Shown: positions 1-9,380, numbered from the stretch's first letter. The stretch: 23,155 nucleotides of DNA from Chara braunii (GCA_003427395.1 BFEA01000370.1:539230-562384); one strand, 5' to 3'. Notes: generated from the letters alone by a model not told the origin. Made by a program: numbers and translations.

Positions 1-262
1 ATTGTAACCCTGATCACACTGGCACTTAGAGGAATGTGTCCAGCCATTTTCACGGCCGAATCCGTGTTTCCGTTTCTTTTTTCTTGTTTTCTGTTTCTGG
101 AATCTGACAATCTGAATTCGTAATCTGCTCGAGCTGTGTTTCTTCAGAGGATTGTAACCCTGATCCCGCTGGCACTTAGAGGAATGTATCCAGCCATTTT
201 CATGGCTGAATCCCTGCTTCTGTTTTTTTTTTTCCTTGTTTTGTGTTTCTGGAATCTGACAA
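1..262. repeat. Two-copy tandem duplication, period about 150 bp
   Basis: Positions 1-110 and 151-262 are near-identical copies. Both start ATTGTAACCCTGATC, run through GGCACTTAGAGGAATGT and a T-rich stretch, and end GGAATCTGACAA. They differ by scattered substitutions and by the length of the T tract. The small ORF across the second copy (136-330) is not conserved in the first copy and is not considered a gene. Confidence 0.85.
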
Positions 263-1040
263 CCTTGCGAGAATCTGAGTCCTCGTCAGGCCTAAAGGGC
301 CCTTGTCGCAGATGTGCCCGCCCTAAGTGAAGGCGGGCCTAACAAATCACGAGAGGCCCTCGGCTGTCAATTTCGTATTTGGGGTCCAGGCAATTGTGAC
401 ATGCCAGTTGGTTGAGGGAAACACAGTCCGAGCAGCAAAGACATTCCACGGCCTCCAGGCCTTTTCCGGGAAATGCAGGCCCTATCGAGAATCGTAGCCT
501 CATACACAGACAGTTGGGAGGCCCAACCGTACGAAGGCCCAACAGCAGCATCTGAGGCACAACCTCCTGGGGCCTACCGGAAGCTTCTGGGCAAAGGCCT
601 AGGCCAGCCAGGCCGCCGTGGGAGGCAGGCTCTTTCCTATAGGAAAGAGCTCGCTGCCTGACGAGGTATTCAGGCACTTGCTGGCTGGCGGCAGCACTGC
701 TGGAGCAATCGCTTGCGTGCTGGCTGCTAGCGCTGGAGCAAGAGGCTGCGCACGTGCGGTCGTGCAGGAAGAAGGGCGCTGCTGAGGGCAGCGCCATAGC
801 CCAGCCTCGGTAGCTGGATGGGCTTGGACTACAGTGAGGCGCAGGGTTGGTCTTCGGGTGTACAGAGGGAAGATGTGTGATGAAGACAGCATACTAGCAG
901 AAACTTCTCATGCCACATGTCTACCATGCTTGAAACACGAGCAAGCACCATCCGTTTTTGGCAGTAAAGTACACAGCAGTTGGCCTCCGTGCTGCTGGAG
1001 GACCAGTGTACTTGTTTTGTGAGTTTCACGACTGCAACTT
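263..1040. other. Non-coding stretch, no recognisable gene
   Basis: Short ORFs occur on both strands but are low-complexity or lack any family motif. The only strong structure is a perfect palindrome at 629-650 (listed separately). GGCCT-type words recur, as is common in diverged repeat DNA. Confidence 0.5.
623..659. repeat. Perfect 22-bp palindrome with extended hairpin arms
   Basis: 629-650 is GCTCTTTCCTA followed directly by its exact reverse complement. The arms extend outward with AGGCAG (623-628) and CTGCCT (654-659), after a 3-nt bulge TCG (651-653). As RNA or single-stranded DNA this would form a stem of about 17 bp. No known element is recognised. Confidence 0.8.
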
Positions 1041-1199
1041 TTCTTCTTCTTCTTTTTTTTTTTGGTTGATCTTCCCGTGAAAGTACCATAAGGAAAATGG
1101 AGTGGGACCCAGGCTTGCAAAACTCGGGGCGCAGTGAAATTCAGGGTCGGAAAAAACAGGCTCAGAGGTACGCTTTTTTTTTTTTTTTTTTTTTTTTTT
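1041..1199. repeat. TTC/T-rich tract and 26-bp poly-T
   Basis: A TTC-rich run merges into T11 at 1053-1063, and a pure T26 lies at 1174-1199. The T26 could be the poly-A tail of an old minus-strand retroposon, but the flanking DNA shows no recognised body. Confidence 0.6.
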
Positions 1200-1587
1200 G
1201 GACTAGTGGTTTAAGCGCCTGAATCTGTGGGTATAACCAGAGATGCAGAAAAGCAGATCAATCACGATTTTCTGCACCCCTCAGCGAACACATCCATATT
1301 CAGGCGTTGAATCCAACCCTCTTGGCTACCAGGACCTCAGGCCTACGGCCTCAAGCACGAGGGGCCCGGGCAGAGATAATAAGGGACTATCAGTTGATCT
1401 TTCACGACTGGACCAAGATAGACCCGAGCTCCCCCGTTACGTCCCTCCCAGGACTTTGCAGACCCATTCCCACCCCATCCATTGTCCCTAGCAGAACTCC
1501 TGCCGCCTGCGCTCGGACTGAAAAGCGTCCAGCAAGCCTCAAAATACTTCAGCTTTAGCCTGGTTTTCAGCCGGTTTTCTGTCGCGC
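1200..1587. other. Non-coding stretch, nothing recognised
   Basis: Overlapping short ORFs on both strands have no family signature. No RNA gene or strong repeat was seen. Confidence 0.4.
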
Positions 1588-1925
1588 CTTCAGCCTGTTT
1601 TCGGTCGCTCTTCGAGGGCCCCTTGTTTTGGTGGGCCAAGGCTAGGGGAGGGAGGGAGGTCAGCGCAGCTCAGCGCAGCTTAGTTCTGCCTGGTTTCTTA
1701 GCCTGTTTTCTGGTGCTCTGTTGTTCCTTCTTGCTCCTTGCTCAGAATGTTGTGGCTCTTTCAGCCTATTTTATGCCGCTCTTCGAGTGCCATTTGTTTT
1801 GGTTGACTGAGGTTAGGGGAGAGAGGGGGGTCAGCACAGCTCCGAGCAGCCTAGTTCAGCCTGGCTTCTCAGCTTTCCAGCTGGTTTTTCAGCCTGCTTT
1901 TCTTTTGCTCTTCGTCCTTTCATTG
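1588..1925. repeat. Diverged tandem duplication, period about 171 bp
   Basis: The block CAGCCTGTTTT..GCTCTTCGAG..TTGTTTTGGT..TAGGGGAG..GGTCAGC..CAGCTC starts at 1591 and recurs at 1762 in the same order with roughly 20 to 25 percent differences. CAGCCT/GTTTTC words also recur inside each unit. The open frame at 1482-1979 is a by-product of this repeat and has no known domain. Confidence 0.75.
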
Positions 1926-2213
1926 CTCTTTGTTTTTTCCAGTCCTTCCATTTTTGTGCAGTTGCCCCGGTCATTCTAAAGTTTGCTTCAGTTGCTTCAG
2001 TTGCTTCAGTGGTTTCCAAACACGTGCAAACACTTGCTATGATAGATGTGCCCGACACAATAGGCGCCAAGAGGATAGCAGAGGATAATAGGTGGTGGGT
2101 GGAGGCTAGGGGAGGGAGGGAGGGAGACCCCACCGGTGCCCCCCGGTGCCCCCCCCCACCCACCCAATACCCGACTGTGGGGCAGGCGAGGTAGGGAAGA
2201 GTAGATTGAATAT

Positions 2214-2238
2214 GGGACGCTGGACCCGGTTTCCAGCA
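2214..2238 (+). mobile_element. Truncated copy of hairpin-headed short retroposon
   Basis: This stretch holds only the head of the family: GGGACGCTGGACCCGG followed by TTTCCAGCA. It ends abruptly where the fuller copy at 2286 continues with GGTGCTGCTCC. No poly-A follows, so this is a fragment. Confidence 0.65.
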
Positions 2239-2285
2239 CATTGGCGTCACTGCATTGATGTATTGTTTTGCAAAGATGTACTTAA

Positions 2286-2411
2286 GGGACGCTGGACCCG
2301 GTTTCCAGCAGGTGCTGCTCCCCACAGATAGATGGAGCGGCCCGCTAGGCAAAGCCTCAATCCCGGTGGTTCTCCTACCACCACCAGGATAGAGGTCTTG
2401 CGCAAGGACCT

Positions 2412-2442
<31 letters not shown>
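2286..2442 (+). mobile_element. Short poly-A-tailed retroposon, SINE-like, about 157 bp
   Basis: It starts GGGACGCTGG and ends in A27 (2416-2442). The body is a row of hairpins: GCTGGA/TCCAGC with a 7-nt loop, GCTCC/GGAGC, GGTGG/CCACC, and AGGTCTTGC/GCAAGGACCT. Related copies lie at 2214, 2602-2727 (minus), 3315-3396 (minus), 3801 and 5417-5543 (minus). No clear target-site duplication was seen. No convincing pol III boxes were seen, so the promoter type is open. SINE is an inference from size, tail and dispersal. Confidence 0.65.
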
Positions 2443-2570
2443 GGCCTACGGCATCAAAAGCGTGCGCTCCATATCAAGAGGCGCTCACTGAACCACCAGT
2501 ACCTCTCCCAGGCAAACTTGTTTAAAATTGAATTTGCATCAATCTGGGCTCTTCGGATGATGGCACCAGG

Positions 2571-2571
<1 letters not shown>

Positions 2572-2602
<31 letters not shown>

Positions 2603-2727
2603 AAACAACGGGCCCAGTGCCCAAGGCTCATATTACCAATATGAAGATTGAGGCCGAGGTCCTCACAGTCTACCTGGAGTGACCGAACCGAACTTGCTGA
2701 GAACTGGGCTCAGCGTCCCTGATATGA
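2572..2727 (-). mobile_element. Short poly-A-tailed retroposon, minus strand
   Basis: Read on the minus strand it begins TCATATCAGGGACGCTGAG near 2727, runs about 125 bp, and ends in a poly-A tail seen here as T30 (2572-2601). The body (2602-2727) is the same as that at 5417-5543. The head hairpin is GCTGAG/CTCAGC, a covariant form of GCTGGA/TCCAGC in the plus-strand copies. A second hairpin, CATATT GGT AATATG, lies mid-body. Confidence 0.7.
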
Positions 2728-2732
2728 TGATA

Positions 2733-2770
<38 letters not shown>
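2722..2770. repeat. ATG/GAT trinucleotide microsatellite
   Basis: An almost uninterrupted run of GAT units follows directly on the 5' end of the minus-strand retroposon at 2572-2727. Shorter GATGATGATG runs recur near 2812-2820. Confidence 0.9.
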
Positions 2771-2771
<1 letters not shown>

Positions 2772-3160
2772 TTCTGCTGATTCTATGTAAAATGTGAGAT
2801 AATCATACTAATGATGATGATGCCTAGTATGTAAAAAATATAGAAGATTATGCTGTATCAGCAATTCTGGCCTCCTAATCCTAGAACAACTCCTAGCCCT
2901 TGTACCAGGACATTACATCTCAGCAAAAGAAGTCTACTGATGGAGGTTTGGTTTCCATTGGCACGCAGTGCATCTGCCTTGAGATATCATCATTCAAGCT
3001 GACAGGCCCCAGGTAATTCAGAATGTAATATTTACGCTATTCTGGCATCCGATTGTTTCTGGATTCGAACTTGTCTGTATGTCAACAGTTCGTGGGTGTA
3101 CCAACTGAGGTAGGCTGGTTGGTCACTGGATGGTTTTAGGCTAGGATCCCACACTATTAC
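2771..3160. other. Non-coding stretch, nothing recognised
   Basis: Moderately AT-rich DNA without a long ORF. No repeat or RNA gene was seen. Confidence 0.4.
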
Positions 3161-3164
3161 AATC

Positions 3165-3265
3165 GGGGATTATTAGCAAAAAATGGGACCCCACTGTTTC
3201 CAAAGGGAACAGGGGGGATTATTAGCAAAAAATGGGACCCCACTGTTTCCAAAGGGAACAGGGGG
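3165..3265. repeat. Two perfect 49-bp tandem copies containing a hairpin
   Basis: The unit begins GGGGATTATTAGCAAAAAAT and ends GGGAACAGG. The second copy starts 49 bp after the first without a visible mismatch, so the duplication is recent or homogenised. Each unit carries CTGTTTCC AAA GGGAACAG, an 8-bp stem (one G-T pair) with a 3-nt loop. Confidence 0.85.
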
Positions 3266-3314
3266 TGCAGGGGCACCGGCTGTGCAGGGATGGCTAGTGG
3301 GTGGGAAAATACCT

Positions 3315-3396
3315 TCTTTTTTTTTTTAAATAGCAAAAAGACAGCTCCATCTACTGATGGGGAGCGTCCCCTGCTGGAAAATGGGTCCGGTGTTCC
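3315..3396 (-). mobile_element. Short poly-A-tailed retroposon, minus strand, decayed head
   Basis: On the minus strand: GGAACACCGGACCCATT, TTCCAGCAGGGG, then a GCTCC..GGAGC hairpin and a short A-rich end (T11 at 3317-3327 on the plus strand). It matches the copies at 2286 and 3801 through the second hairpin, but the first stem has mismatches. Confidence 0.6.
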
Positions 3397-3426
3397 ATAT
3401 GGTACATGATACAAGAGAAAATCTCG

Positions 3427-3530
3427 AAGTGTCTGAGCATGTCTGAGAGTGTCAGAGAGTGTCTGAGAGTGTCTGAGAGTGACTGAGAGTGTCTGAGACT
3501 GTCTGAGAGTCAGAGTATCTGAGAGTGAGC
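3427..3530. repeat. About 10-bp minisatellite, GTGTCTGAGA
   Basis: About ten imperfect head-to-tail copies of GTGTCTGAGA (variants GTGTCAGAGA, GTGACTGAGA, CTGTCTGAGA). Array length is about 100 bp. Confidence 0.85.
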
Positions 3531-3800
3531 GAGAACGTTTGTGGCCAGTTATTATACTCTCTCTGTTTTTTTAATGGCCATAAGCTAGAGCCTATTTCTA
3601 GACGTAAGCCTGATGCCAGGATGTCTGTTCCCCAAGAAACAACCTCTCGACCTTTCGGCTGTCAGCTGTAGGAGTTGTCCTTTTTTGGGTGGGAAAAGAT
3701 AGGGCTCCTCCCGGTCACCTCCGTCCCTGCTCAGTTAATCCCGTGAGGCCCATGGTAATCAATGCTGGCAGGGAGTAATCCCACAACTACAATGTTCAGA
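3531..3800. other. Non-coding stretch, nothing recognised
   Basis: No ORF of note. Nothing identified. Confidence 0.4.
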
Positions 3801-3888
3801 GGGACGCTGGACCCCGTTTCCAGCAGGTGATGCTCCCCACCAATAGATGGAGTCTCTCCGGGTGTGCTTCAAAAAAAGAAAAAAAGAG
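3801..3888 (+). mobile_element. Short hairpin-headed retroposon with A-rich tail
   Basis: GGGACGCTGGACCCCG leads into TTTCCAGCAGGTGATGCTCC and GATGGAG, then an A-rich tail at 3871-3888. It keeps the GCTGGA/TCCAGC head stem. It is shorter than the 2286 copy because the body after the second hairpin is replaced. Confidence 0.65.
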
Positions 3889-4128
3889 AGCTGGACCCCA
3901 CAGACCCACGGTAGCGTTGCGCCTGGAAAGCATCCGCCAGCACAAATCCTAGCCGCCAGGAATGGGCAANAGAAAAAGGGACTCCACCGCCACAGCAGAT
4001 TTCCTTACGTCCGTGGGTTTAGGTTACCAGATCAGGAAGACTTGCCCTTTCAGGCAAGTGTGCCTCCTTTTTTTCAGCACAACGTCCAATCCTTGTGCCT
4101 CCTTTCACTACGGGATGGCTGAATCAAT

Positions 4129-4144
4129 AGGGGAGACTGGGAAG

Positions 4145-4178
<34 letters not shown>

Positions 4179-4185
4179 GGAGACT
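4129..4185. repeat. A30 tract bracketed by 10-bp direct repeats
   Basis: AGGGGAGACT occurs at 4129-4138 and again at 4176-4185, with A30 (4145-4174) between them. The arrangement resembles a target-site duplication around a bare poly-A insertion, or slippage next to a duplication. Confidence 0.6.
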
Positions 4186-4243
4186 CGGGGCTACCATGTT
4201 CTTTTGGCACACTACTTCGGAAATTGGAGTGCCACAGAGGCAT

Positions 4244-4370
4244 TTCCCATCATGATGCTATGTGGAAACGTCCTCCCAAAGTTTTCCAGGCCGCTCCCTT
4301 CTTGAGTGGGCACACCCCCTTCTTGACGGAGGAATTCCCATCATGATGCTATGTGGCACACCCCCTTCTT
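4244..4370. repeat. Local duplication with shuffled modules
   Basis: TTCCCATCATGATGCTATGT at 4244 recurs at 4335. CACACCCCCTTCTT at 4311 recurs at 4357. The two modules are joined differently in the two copies, suggesting a tandem duplication followed by rearrangement. Confidence 0.75.
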
Positions 4371-5110
4371 TTGCACTTTCAGGGCCTACACTCACTTTGA
4401 TCAGAAAGTCACACAGGGCATGAGGTTCCGACTGTCACAAGGAGGTAGTGCTCATAAAAGAGTTGATTTCCTGAGTGAGCGTCGGAGATCCACTTGAGAC
4501 AGCCAATAAAGAGGGCAAAACCAGGTCTTGTCCAAGGAATCAGGTCTCTGGTCATGTCATTCCAAGCGAAGCAGTGGTTGATGACCAGTTTAATTACCCA
4601 TTTGATTTGTAATGCCTTTGTTACTTGTTTTCAGTCCATGATCTCCAATCCTCCTCGTGATTGTTTCCGAGTAATATAGTGTGATTGCGGGTTGTGCTTT
4701 TGTGATCAACGGAGCAGAGGTAGGCGTAAGCTTTGCTGATGATTTGGGTGATCGGGAATCGTCTGGAAAGATGTGAGGCATCATCGCAAAGACTGAAGGG
4801 GTGATGGCCAAAGCTCTTCCCAAGAGGGCTATTTCATTCTGCGCAGGGAAACCGGTCCATCCGACCAGCCGGGAATGCCGTTCGGACAGACCCCCCCATT
4901 CAGAAGACCCATCTGGACGGCCGTCCAAAGAAATATGGGGTCCTAAAAAGTGACCCCTCCTGAAATCAGTAGCGGGAGCGGGGTGCAGGTGTCGAGTAGC
5001 ACCCCCCAGGCCGAAGAAAGAAAAAAAAAAGGTGTGCGAGGGGGAAAAGTTGGGGTTGTGTTTTTTTTTTTTTTTTGGTGGGGCTTGGGGATAGGGGGTG
5101 TTGGGAAAAA
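4371..5110. other. Non-coding stretch with one 14-bp palindrome
   Basis: The ORFs here have no family signature. 4914-4927 is the perfect palindrome TGGACGGCCGTCCA. An A-rich run (5021-5030) and T16 (about 5061-5076) are the only other structure seen. Confidence 0.45.
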
Positions 5111-5114
5111 AATA

Positions 5115-5232
5115 CAATCAATCAATCAAGCAAGCAAGCAACCATCAGTCAATCAATCAATCAATCAATCAATCAACTTGAATCAAGCATTGCCAATCAA
5201 TCACGCAAGCAAGCAGTCATCACTCAATCAAT
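5115..5232. repeat. (AATC)n / (AAGC)n tetranucleotide repeats
   Basis: Runs of AATC alternate with runs of AAGC, with two short interruptions. The array ends just before a CG/GT alternating tract. Confidence 0.85.
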
Positions 5233-5233
5233 C

Positions 5234-5250
5234 CGTGCGCGCACGCGCGC

Positions 5251-5253
<3 letters not shown>
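5234..5253. repeat. 20-bp alternating purine-pyrimidine tract (Z-DNA prone)
   Basis: CG/TG/CA steps alternate strictly for 20 bp, mostly as CG. It sits between the tetranucleotide array and the (GA)n tract. The ability to adopt Z-DNA is inferred from known sequence preference. Confidence 0.75.
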
Positions 5254-5328
<75 letters not shown>

Positions 5329-5329
5329 N

Positions 5330-5377
<48 letters not shown>
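5253..5377. repeat. (GA)n microsatellite, about 125 bp
   Basis: Pure GA dinucleotides except one N at 5329. Translations of this tract (RERER or LSLSL) are artefacts. A mirror-symmetric purine tract of this length can form triplex DNA in principle. Confidence 0.95.
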
Positions 5378-5378
<1 letters not shown>

Positions 5379-5390
5379 ATTACCGTGCTC

Positions 5391-5543
5391 TTTTTTTTTT
5401 TTTTTTTTTTTTTTTTATTAAAACGGGCCCAGTGCCCAAGGCTGATATTACGAATAAAAAGATTTGAGGCTGGGGTCCTCACAGTCTACCCGAAGTAACC
5501 GAACCAAACATGCTGAAAACGGGGCTCAGCGTCCCTCATATGA
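5391..5543 (-). mobile_element. Short poly-A-tailed retroposon, minus strand
   Basis: Second full copy of the body found at 2602-2727. Tail is T26 at 5391-5416 on the plus strand; the head GGGACGCTGAG ends at 5535 and the shared sequence extends to TCATATGA at 5543. The head stem reads GCTGAG/TTCAGC, kept by a G-T pair. It abuts the 3' side of the minus-strand LINE, so it could have inserted at, or share the tail of, that LINE. Confidence 0.7.
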
Positions 5544-6131
5544 AATAATTGGTTGATTGGACCACTGGGATGCTTCTTCAGCTTTGTAAGGAGCCGCCTG
5601 ATAATCCTATAAATCCTAGCTTTCCGATTAGTTCCCTTGCTACCCTTGCTGTCTCAATGATTTTCTAATTAACCTCCCCCAAGCCAAGCCACAAGCCAGC
5701 ATAGTATTCCACAACTAATCCACTTGATAAACCTTCTCCTCTCAACTAAGACTAGGATCATCATGGCCATACCACGATATAGGAGCTATAGATAATGAAG
5801 AAGGGGGAAAGGGATCTGGGAAATCTTCCACAGGACGCAAAGGCAAGGTTTGATCCCCCAATGGCCAGTCTTCAAATACCAAACAGTAATTTCTGCAAAC
5901 CTCTTCACCTTCCTTACCTTCCACTCCTTCCCAAACAACCTTTCCTAGTTCCCCCCCCTGATCCCCCCCAAGCCAGCATCTATTAAAGTTTTGAATATGT
6001 TTGAGAATTTCACTTCTTAATGATAGATGTTGGATTTTTTCTTTCGTCCGTTCCCATTTAGAAGAAATGTCCAATTGAATTTGTTGTTTAATTGAGTCTG
6101 TAAATTATGGCCCGTCAAGACGAACTCCTTC

Positions 6132-6584
6132 CTATTCATAGGTACACCTCTTCCAAATATTCCAAAGAATCGCTCTTCTCCCCAGAATGAAAACGTTTTC
6201 TGTAAACTCATCTAAGGGTTCTGGGGCCCAGGTTTCTAATAATATTGACCTCCAACCCCATGGCCATGAAGTGATTATCTCTATTTGTCTCCAGATGCGA
6301 TCCCACCATCTCCATAGCCAAACAGCCCCCGGACACTGCATAAAAATGTGCTCAATTGTTTCAAGGATCAGTTTTGAGGGGAAGGTCAACCTGCATAACT
6401 TACACCAGGGAACGGCTGATCCTTTTTGTTCCAGTGAAGTTCTATCTATTAGCCAATCATTGGTAGGGAGACACCTGTGTTCAATTTGCCGTTGAAGTGA
6501 GGTCACATTTGCTGGCCTTGTCTTTGTATCTTTGAACCACTTGATTGGGCTAAGGACCTGTTTTCTAAGATTTAAATGCTTCAT
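6132..6584 (-). pseudogene. LINE ORF2 C-terminal zf-RVT domain
   Basis: The 150-aa open segment contains HRCLPTNDWLIDR, then WCKLC, IEHIFMQC and VWLWRWWDRIW. The spacing C-x2-C-x14-H-x4-C is that of the zf-RVT zinc-binding domain at the end of plant LINE ORF2 proteins, thought to help RNA or target binding. The open frame ends at IWKRCTYE; downstream homology (QLDISSKWERTKEKI) continues in other frames to about 6010, so the original C-terminus is broken. The plus-strand segment at 19239-19736 is a homologue with the same IWKR motif. This is a relic of an integrated element and not a host gene. Confidence 0.85.
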
Positions 6585-7430
6585 CCATCAGGTTAGCACT
6601 CTATCTCTCTAGTTGATTTTTGGTCTTAGCATCCTGTAAGTAGATTTTACTATTAAAGAATGCAGAGTTCGTCTGTAATTTATTCCCTTGCTACCTTGGT
6701 TATTCTAGGTCCAATATATTGGATCAAGATCCAAATGAGAGATGGGAGTTGAGGGTCTGAAGGCTAATAAGGAATTTTTTCTTAGCAATACCCGAATTCT
6801 AAAAATCTGGTCTTTTTCCACCCATTGGATCTTTTCCTGTTGATTAGGTGTAACTTAGTTGTCTTGTGCTAGATCAAAAAGAGTCAGGAGAATATCCCCA
6901 TTACTAAATATGACCACGATATTGCCAATTACATTCATACGACCTTCGATTGTCACCCAGTCATTTATGTTGAGTTTAGGCCCATTTCGCAGGATGCAGA
7001 ACCATTCCAAAAGAATTAGATCTATTACCATTTCCAAGTTTTCAGAGGTATGGTGACAATATCTCAATTCGTCTTGTACATCTATTGTTGTCTTCCAATC
7101 ATTGCTTATTGGATTCCATATATTTTTTACTCTTACGACTCATTTCCTGACCCAACTTTTCCACGGGGAGTCCATACATTGAAGAACATTTCCTTGCGAA
7201 TCTTTGATCCACTTGTTATTAAAAATGGGTTGCTGACACACTTCCTTCCATCTTTCTAGCGCTAGTTTATCTGATAGGGGTAGTCTTCTCCATGTTTTAA
7301 GCAAAGTGATCCAGAACAAATCCTTACATAAGTCACTTCGTGCTGCTTGTCGATCTGATGGTATTTGATTATTGTATTCCTTAGTGTTGCCTCTTGGGAG
7401 GGAAGAGGCACGATTTTCTAACCACATCAA
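6585..7430 (-). pseudogene. LINE ORF2 linker between RT and zf-RVT
   Basis: The piece at 7140-7430 reads LERWKEVCQQPIFNNKWIKD and ends PWKSWVRK; the piece at 6855-7067 reads ELRYCHHTSENLEMVIDLIL then LEWFCILRNGP and NDWVT. Further on, DLDPIYW lies near 6710-6730. The plus-strand LINE has the same landmarks in the same order: EEVLCQPLFCNPLIKD, QLRYD, IPLEWVTLREKGP, GDWATW and LEVDPIEW. Stops and frame changes separate the pieces. This linker is the reference for deciding that the plus-strand LINE is interrupted by foreign DNA. Confidence 0.7.
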
Positions 7431-9380
7431 TGAAAAAAGTTCTTTCTGGCGTAGGGGGAACTAACCTCCTAATCTGTTCCCATGCAAGAGCGCACCATGG
7501 GGTTTGAGGATTAAAGAGCAGACATTTGATCCATTGAATAAAAGAGTTGATGCTTGAGTGACTAGGTTTATAATGCCTAACCCTCCTCTAGATTTTGGTT
7601 GGATCACTGGTTGTCAAGCAACACGACTAATAATGTTTTGATATTTACGGTTACCTCTCCAAAGAAAAACTCTTAATTGTTGTTGGAATAGTTTAATGGT
7701 CTCTTTGTCTAGGACTCATATTGCTGACTTATACCATATTGAGGCTAGGACAACATTGTTGATGACTAATGTATGTCCTATTAGCGAGGTGTGTTTATTT
7801 TTCCACAATTCCAACTTTGTTTGGGCTTGTTGAACAATCCATTCATTGTTAGTTTTAGGTTTGCCTTCTGCTGTTAACGAGATTCCTAACACTATGATGG
7901 GTTGATCTGTAGGCAACCATTTAATACTAGGTTGTTTTGGAGGTCTCACACCTTGGTGGCAGATCCACCATCCCAATGTTTTACTACCCCAGTTAACCTT
8001 CATGTCTAATAAAAGGCAAAAACGTTCCATCAATTTTTGTATTGCTAATAAATTTTCATGAGACGCATCTACCATTAATGACAGATAATCTGCAAAGAGG
8101 GAAAACACTGGGATTGCATCTTATGGAATAAATGTGATTCGAACCCTTTTGATATCTTTATATAGTCGTAAATCGGTTGCAAGAGTTTCCATAACAATGA
8201 CAAAGAGGAATGGGGCAATAGGATCTCTTTGTCTTACTGATGGGTACAGTGGAATAGGAGGGGCTACATTGTCATTTACCATTACCCTGGTTGTTGCTTT
8301 CATGTGTAAAATTTTGACTCATCTTCGACAGCATGGACCAAAATTAAATTTTTCGAGACACTTATCTAGAAAAAAACAATCCACATGATCATAAGTTTTT
8401 TCAAAATCAATGAAAATAAAAGTTGCGTTGTGCTTTGACTGACGTGAGATCTTTATGAGTTCATTTATTAGAAGAACATTATCTTGTATATTTCTATCAA
8501 CTATAAATCTTGTTTGTGTTGGGTGGATAATATCTGCTATGATTCGGGTCATTAGAAGGTTATAGGCTGATAGTTTCCGATGTTAGTCTTTTCATATTTC
8601 TTGTAAAGCACTGTTAAAACCCCTTGTCCTACTAACTCACCCATATCTCTTGAATCCCATATATCTTGGTAGAAATCCATTAAGTCTTGAGAAATTGGAT
8701 CCCACATTGATTCTCACAACTCTTTTGTTACGCCATCTAAACCAGGTGTATTTTCTTCCTCCATTAGCATTAGGGCTTTTCAAATTTCGTCTTTGGAGAT
8801 CGGTTATCTAACATTTTATTTTGCTCGTTTGATAATGATTTTGTGAGGAAAAGCAAAAATCATCAATTTTAGTCTTACGTTGATCTTGGGGGATATTCTC
8901 GTTTTCAGACTTGAAGAGACCTTTAAAGAAATCTCTAGCTATCTTAGTGCGAGCTGCGGTTGAGATAGCCCACGGTGCATCTATGTTGTTAGGGTCAGTT
9001 AGGGTTTCAATGATGGTCCTGCCTGTTCTGGCTCTCTCGTCATAGCAAAGAAACGTGCATCCATTGCCCCTTCCATTTGATGAATACCGAGTTTCCTTTT
9101 AATCCTCAGAACTTGTCACCGATACTCTATGCGAGTCAATAATTGGTCTTCTAGTTTTTGTATTTCTTTAGCAAGAAGCTCCAGATACTCTTGCTTTTCT
9201 AACTCTGTCTCCATTTGTTGTAATTCTTGGATTTTATTCTGGAGTTACGTTTCTTCCGAATGTCTTTGTGCTGCTAATAACTTAGAATATTCATTGCATT
9301 TACGACCCAGAAAGGCTAGGCCGTTGTTGAACCAACGGATGTTATCATTTATCCGGGGTTTCTGTTGTTTCCAAAAATCC
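7431..9380 (-). pseudogene. LINE ORF2 reverse transcriptase, inactivated
   Basis: Reading down from about 9380: a coiled-coil-like linker (KIQELQQMETELEKQEYLEL), TKIARDFFKGLF, NTPGLDGVTKEL, KTNIGNYQPIT, QTRFIVDRNIQDNVLLINEL, FIFIDFEKTYDHVD, VRQRDPIAPFLFVIVMETL, FADYLSLMVDAS, FLWRGN and PKSRGGLGIIN. These are the ordered blocks of a LINE reverse transcriptase. The catalytic FADD is FADY, so one metal-binding Asp is lost. One frame runs from about 8575 to below 7616 with in-frame stops at 8316-8318, 8121-8123, 7716-7718 and 7614-7616. A frameshift lies near 8560-8575, and a further stop at 8714-8716. It cannot be active. Confidence 0.9.

Noticed and set aside
1482-1979. 165-aa hydrophobic ORF resembling a membrane protein
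   Set aside because: It overlaps a diverged non-coding tandem repeat and hydrophobicity comes from T-rich DNA.
4950-5498. 182-aa ORF rich in RERERE and FFFF
   Set aside because: It is a translation of (GA)n, poly-T and tetranucleotide repeats and includes an N; no domain.
7614-8716. TGA read as Trp, i.e. an alternative genetic code
   Set aside because: TGG is used for Trp in the same frame, and frameshifts and a lost catalytic Asp show plain decay.
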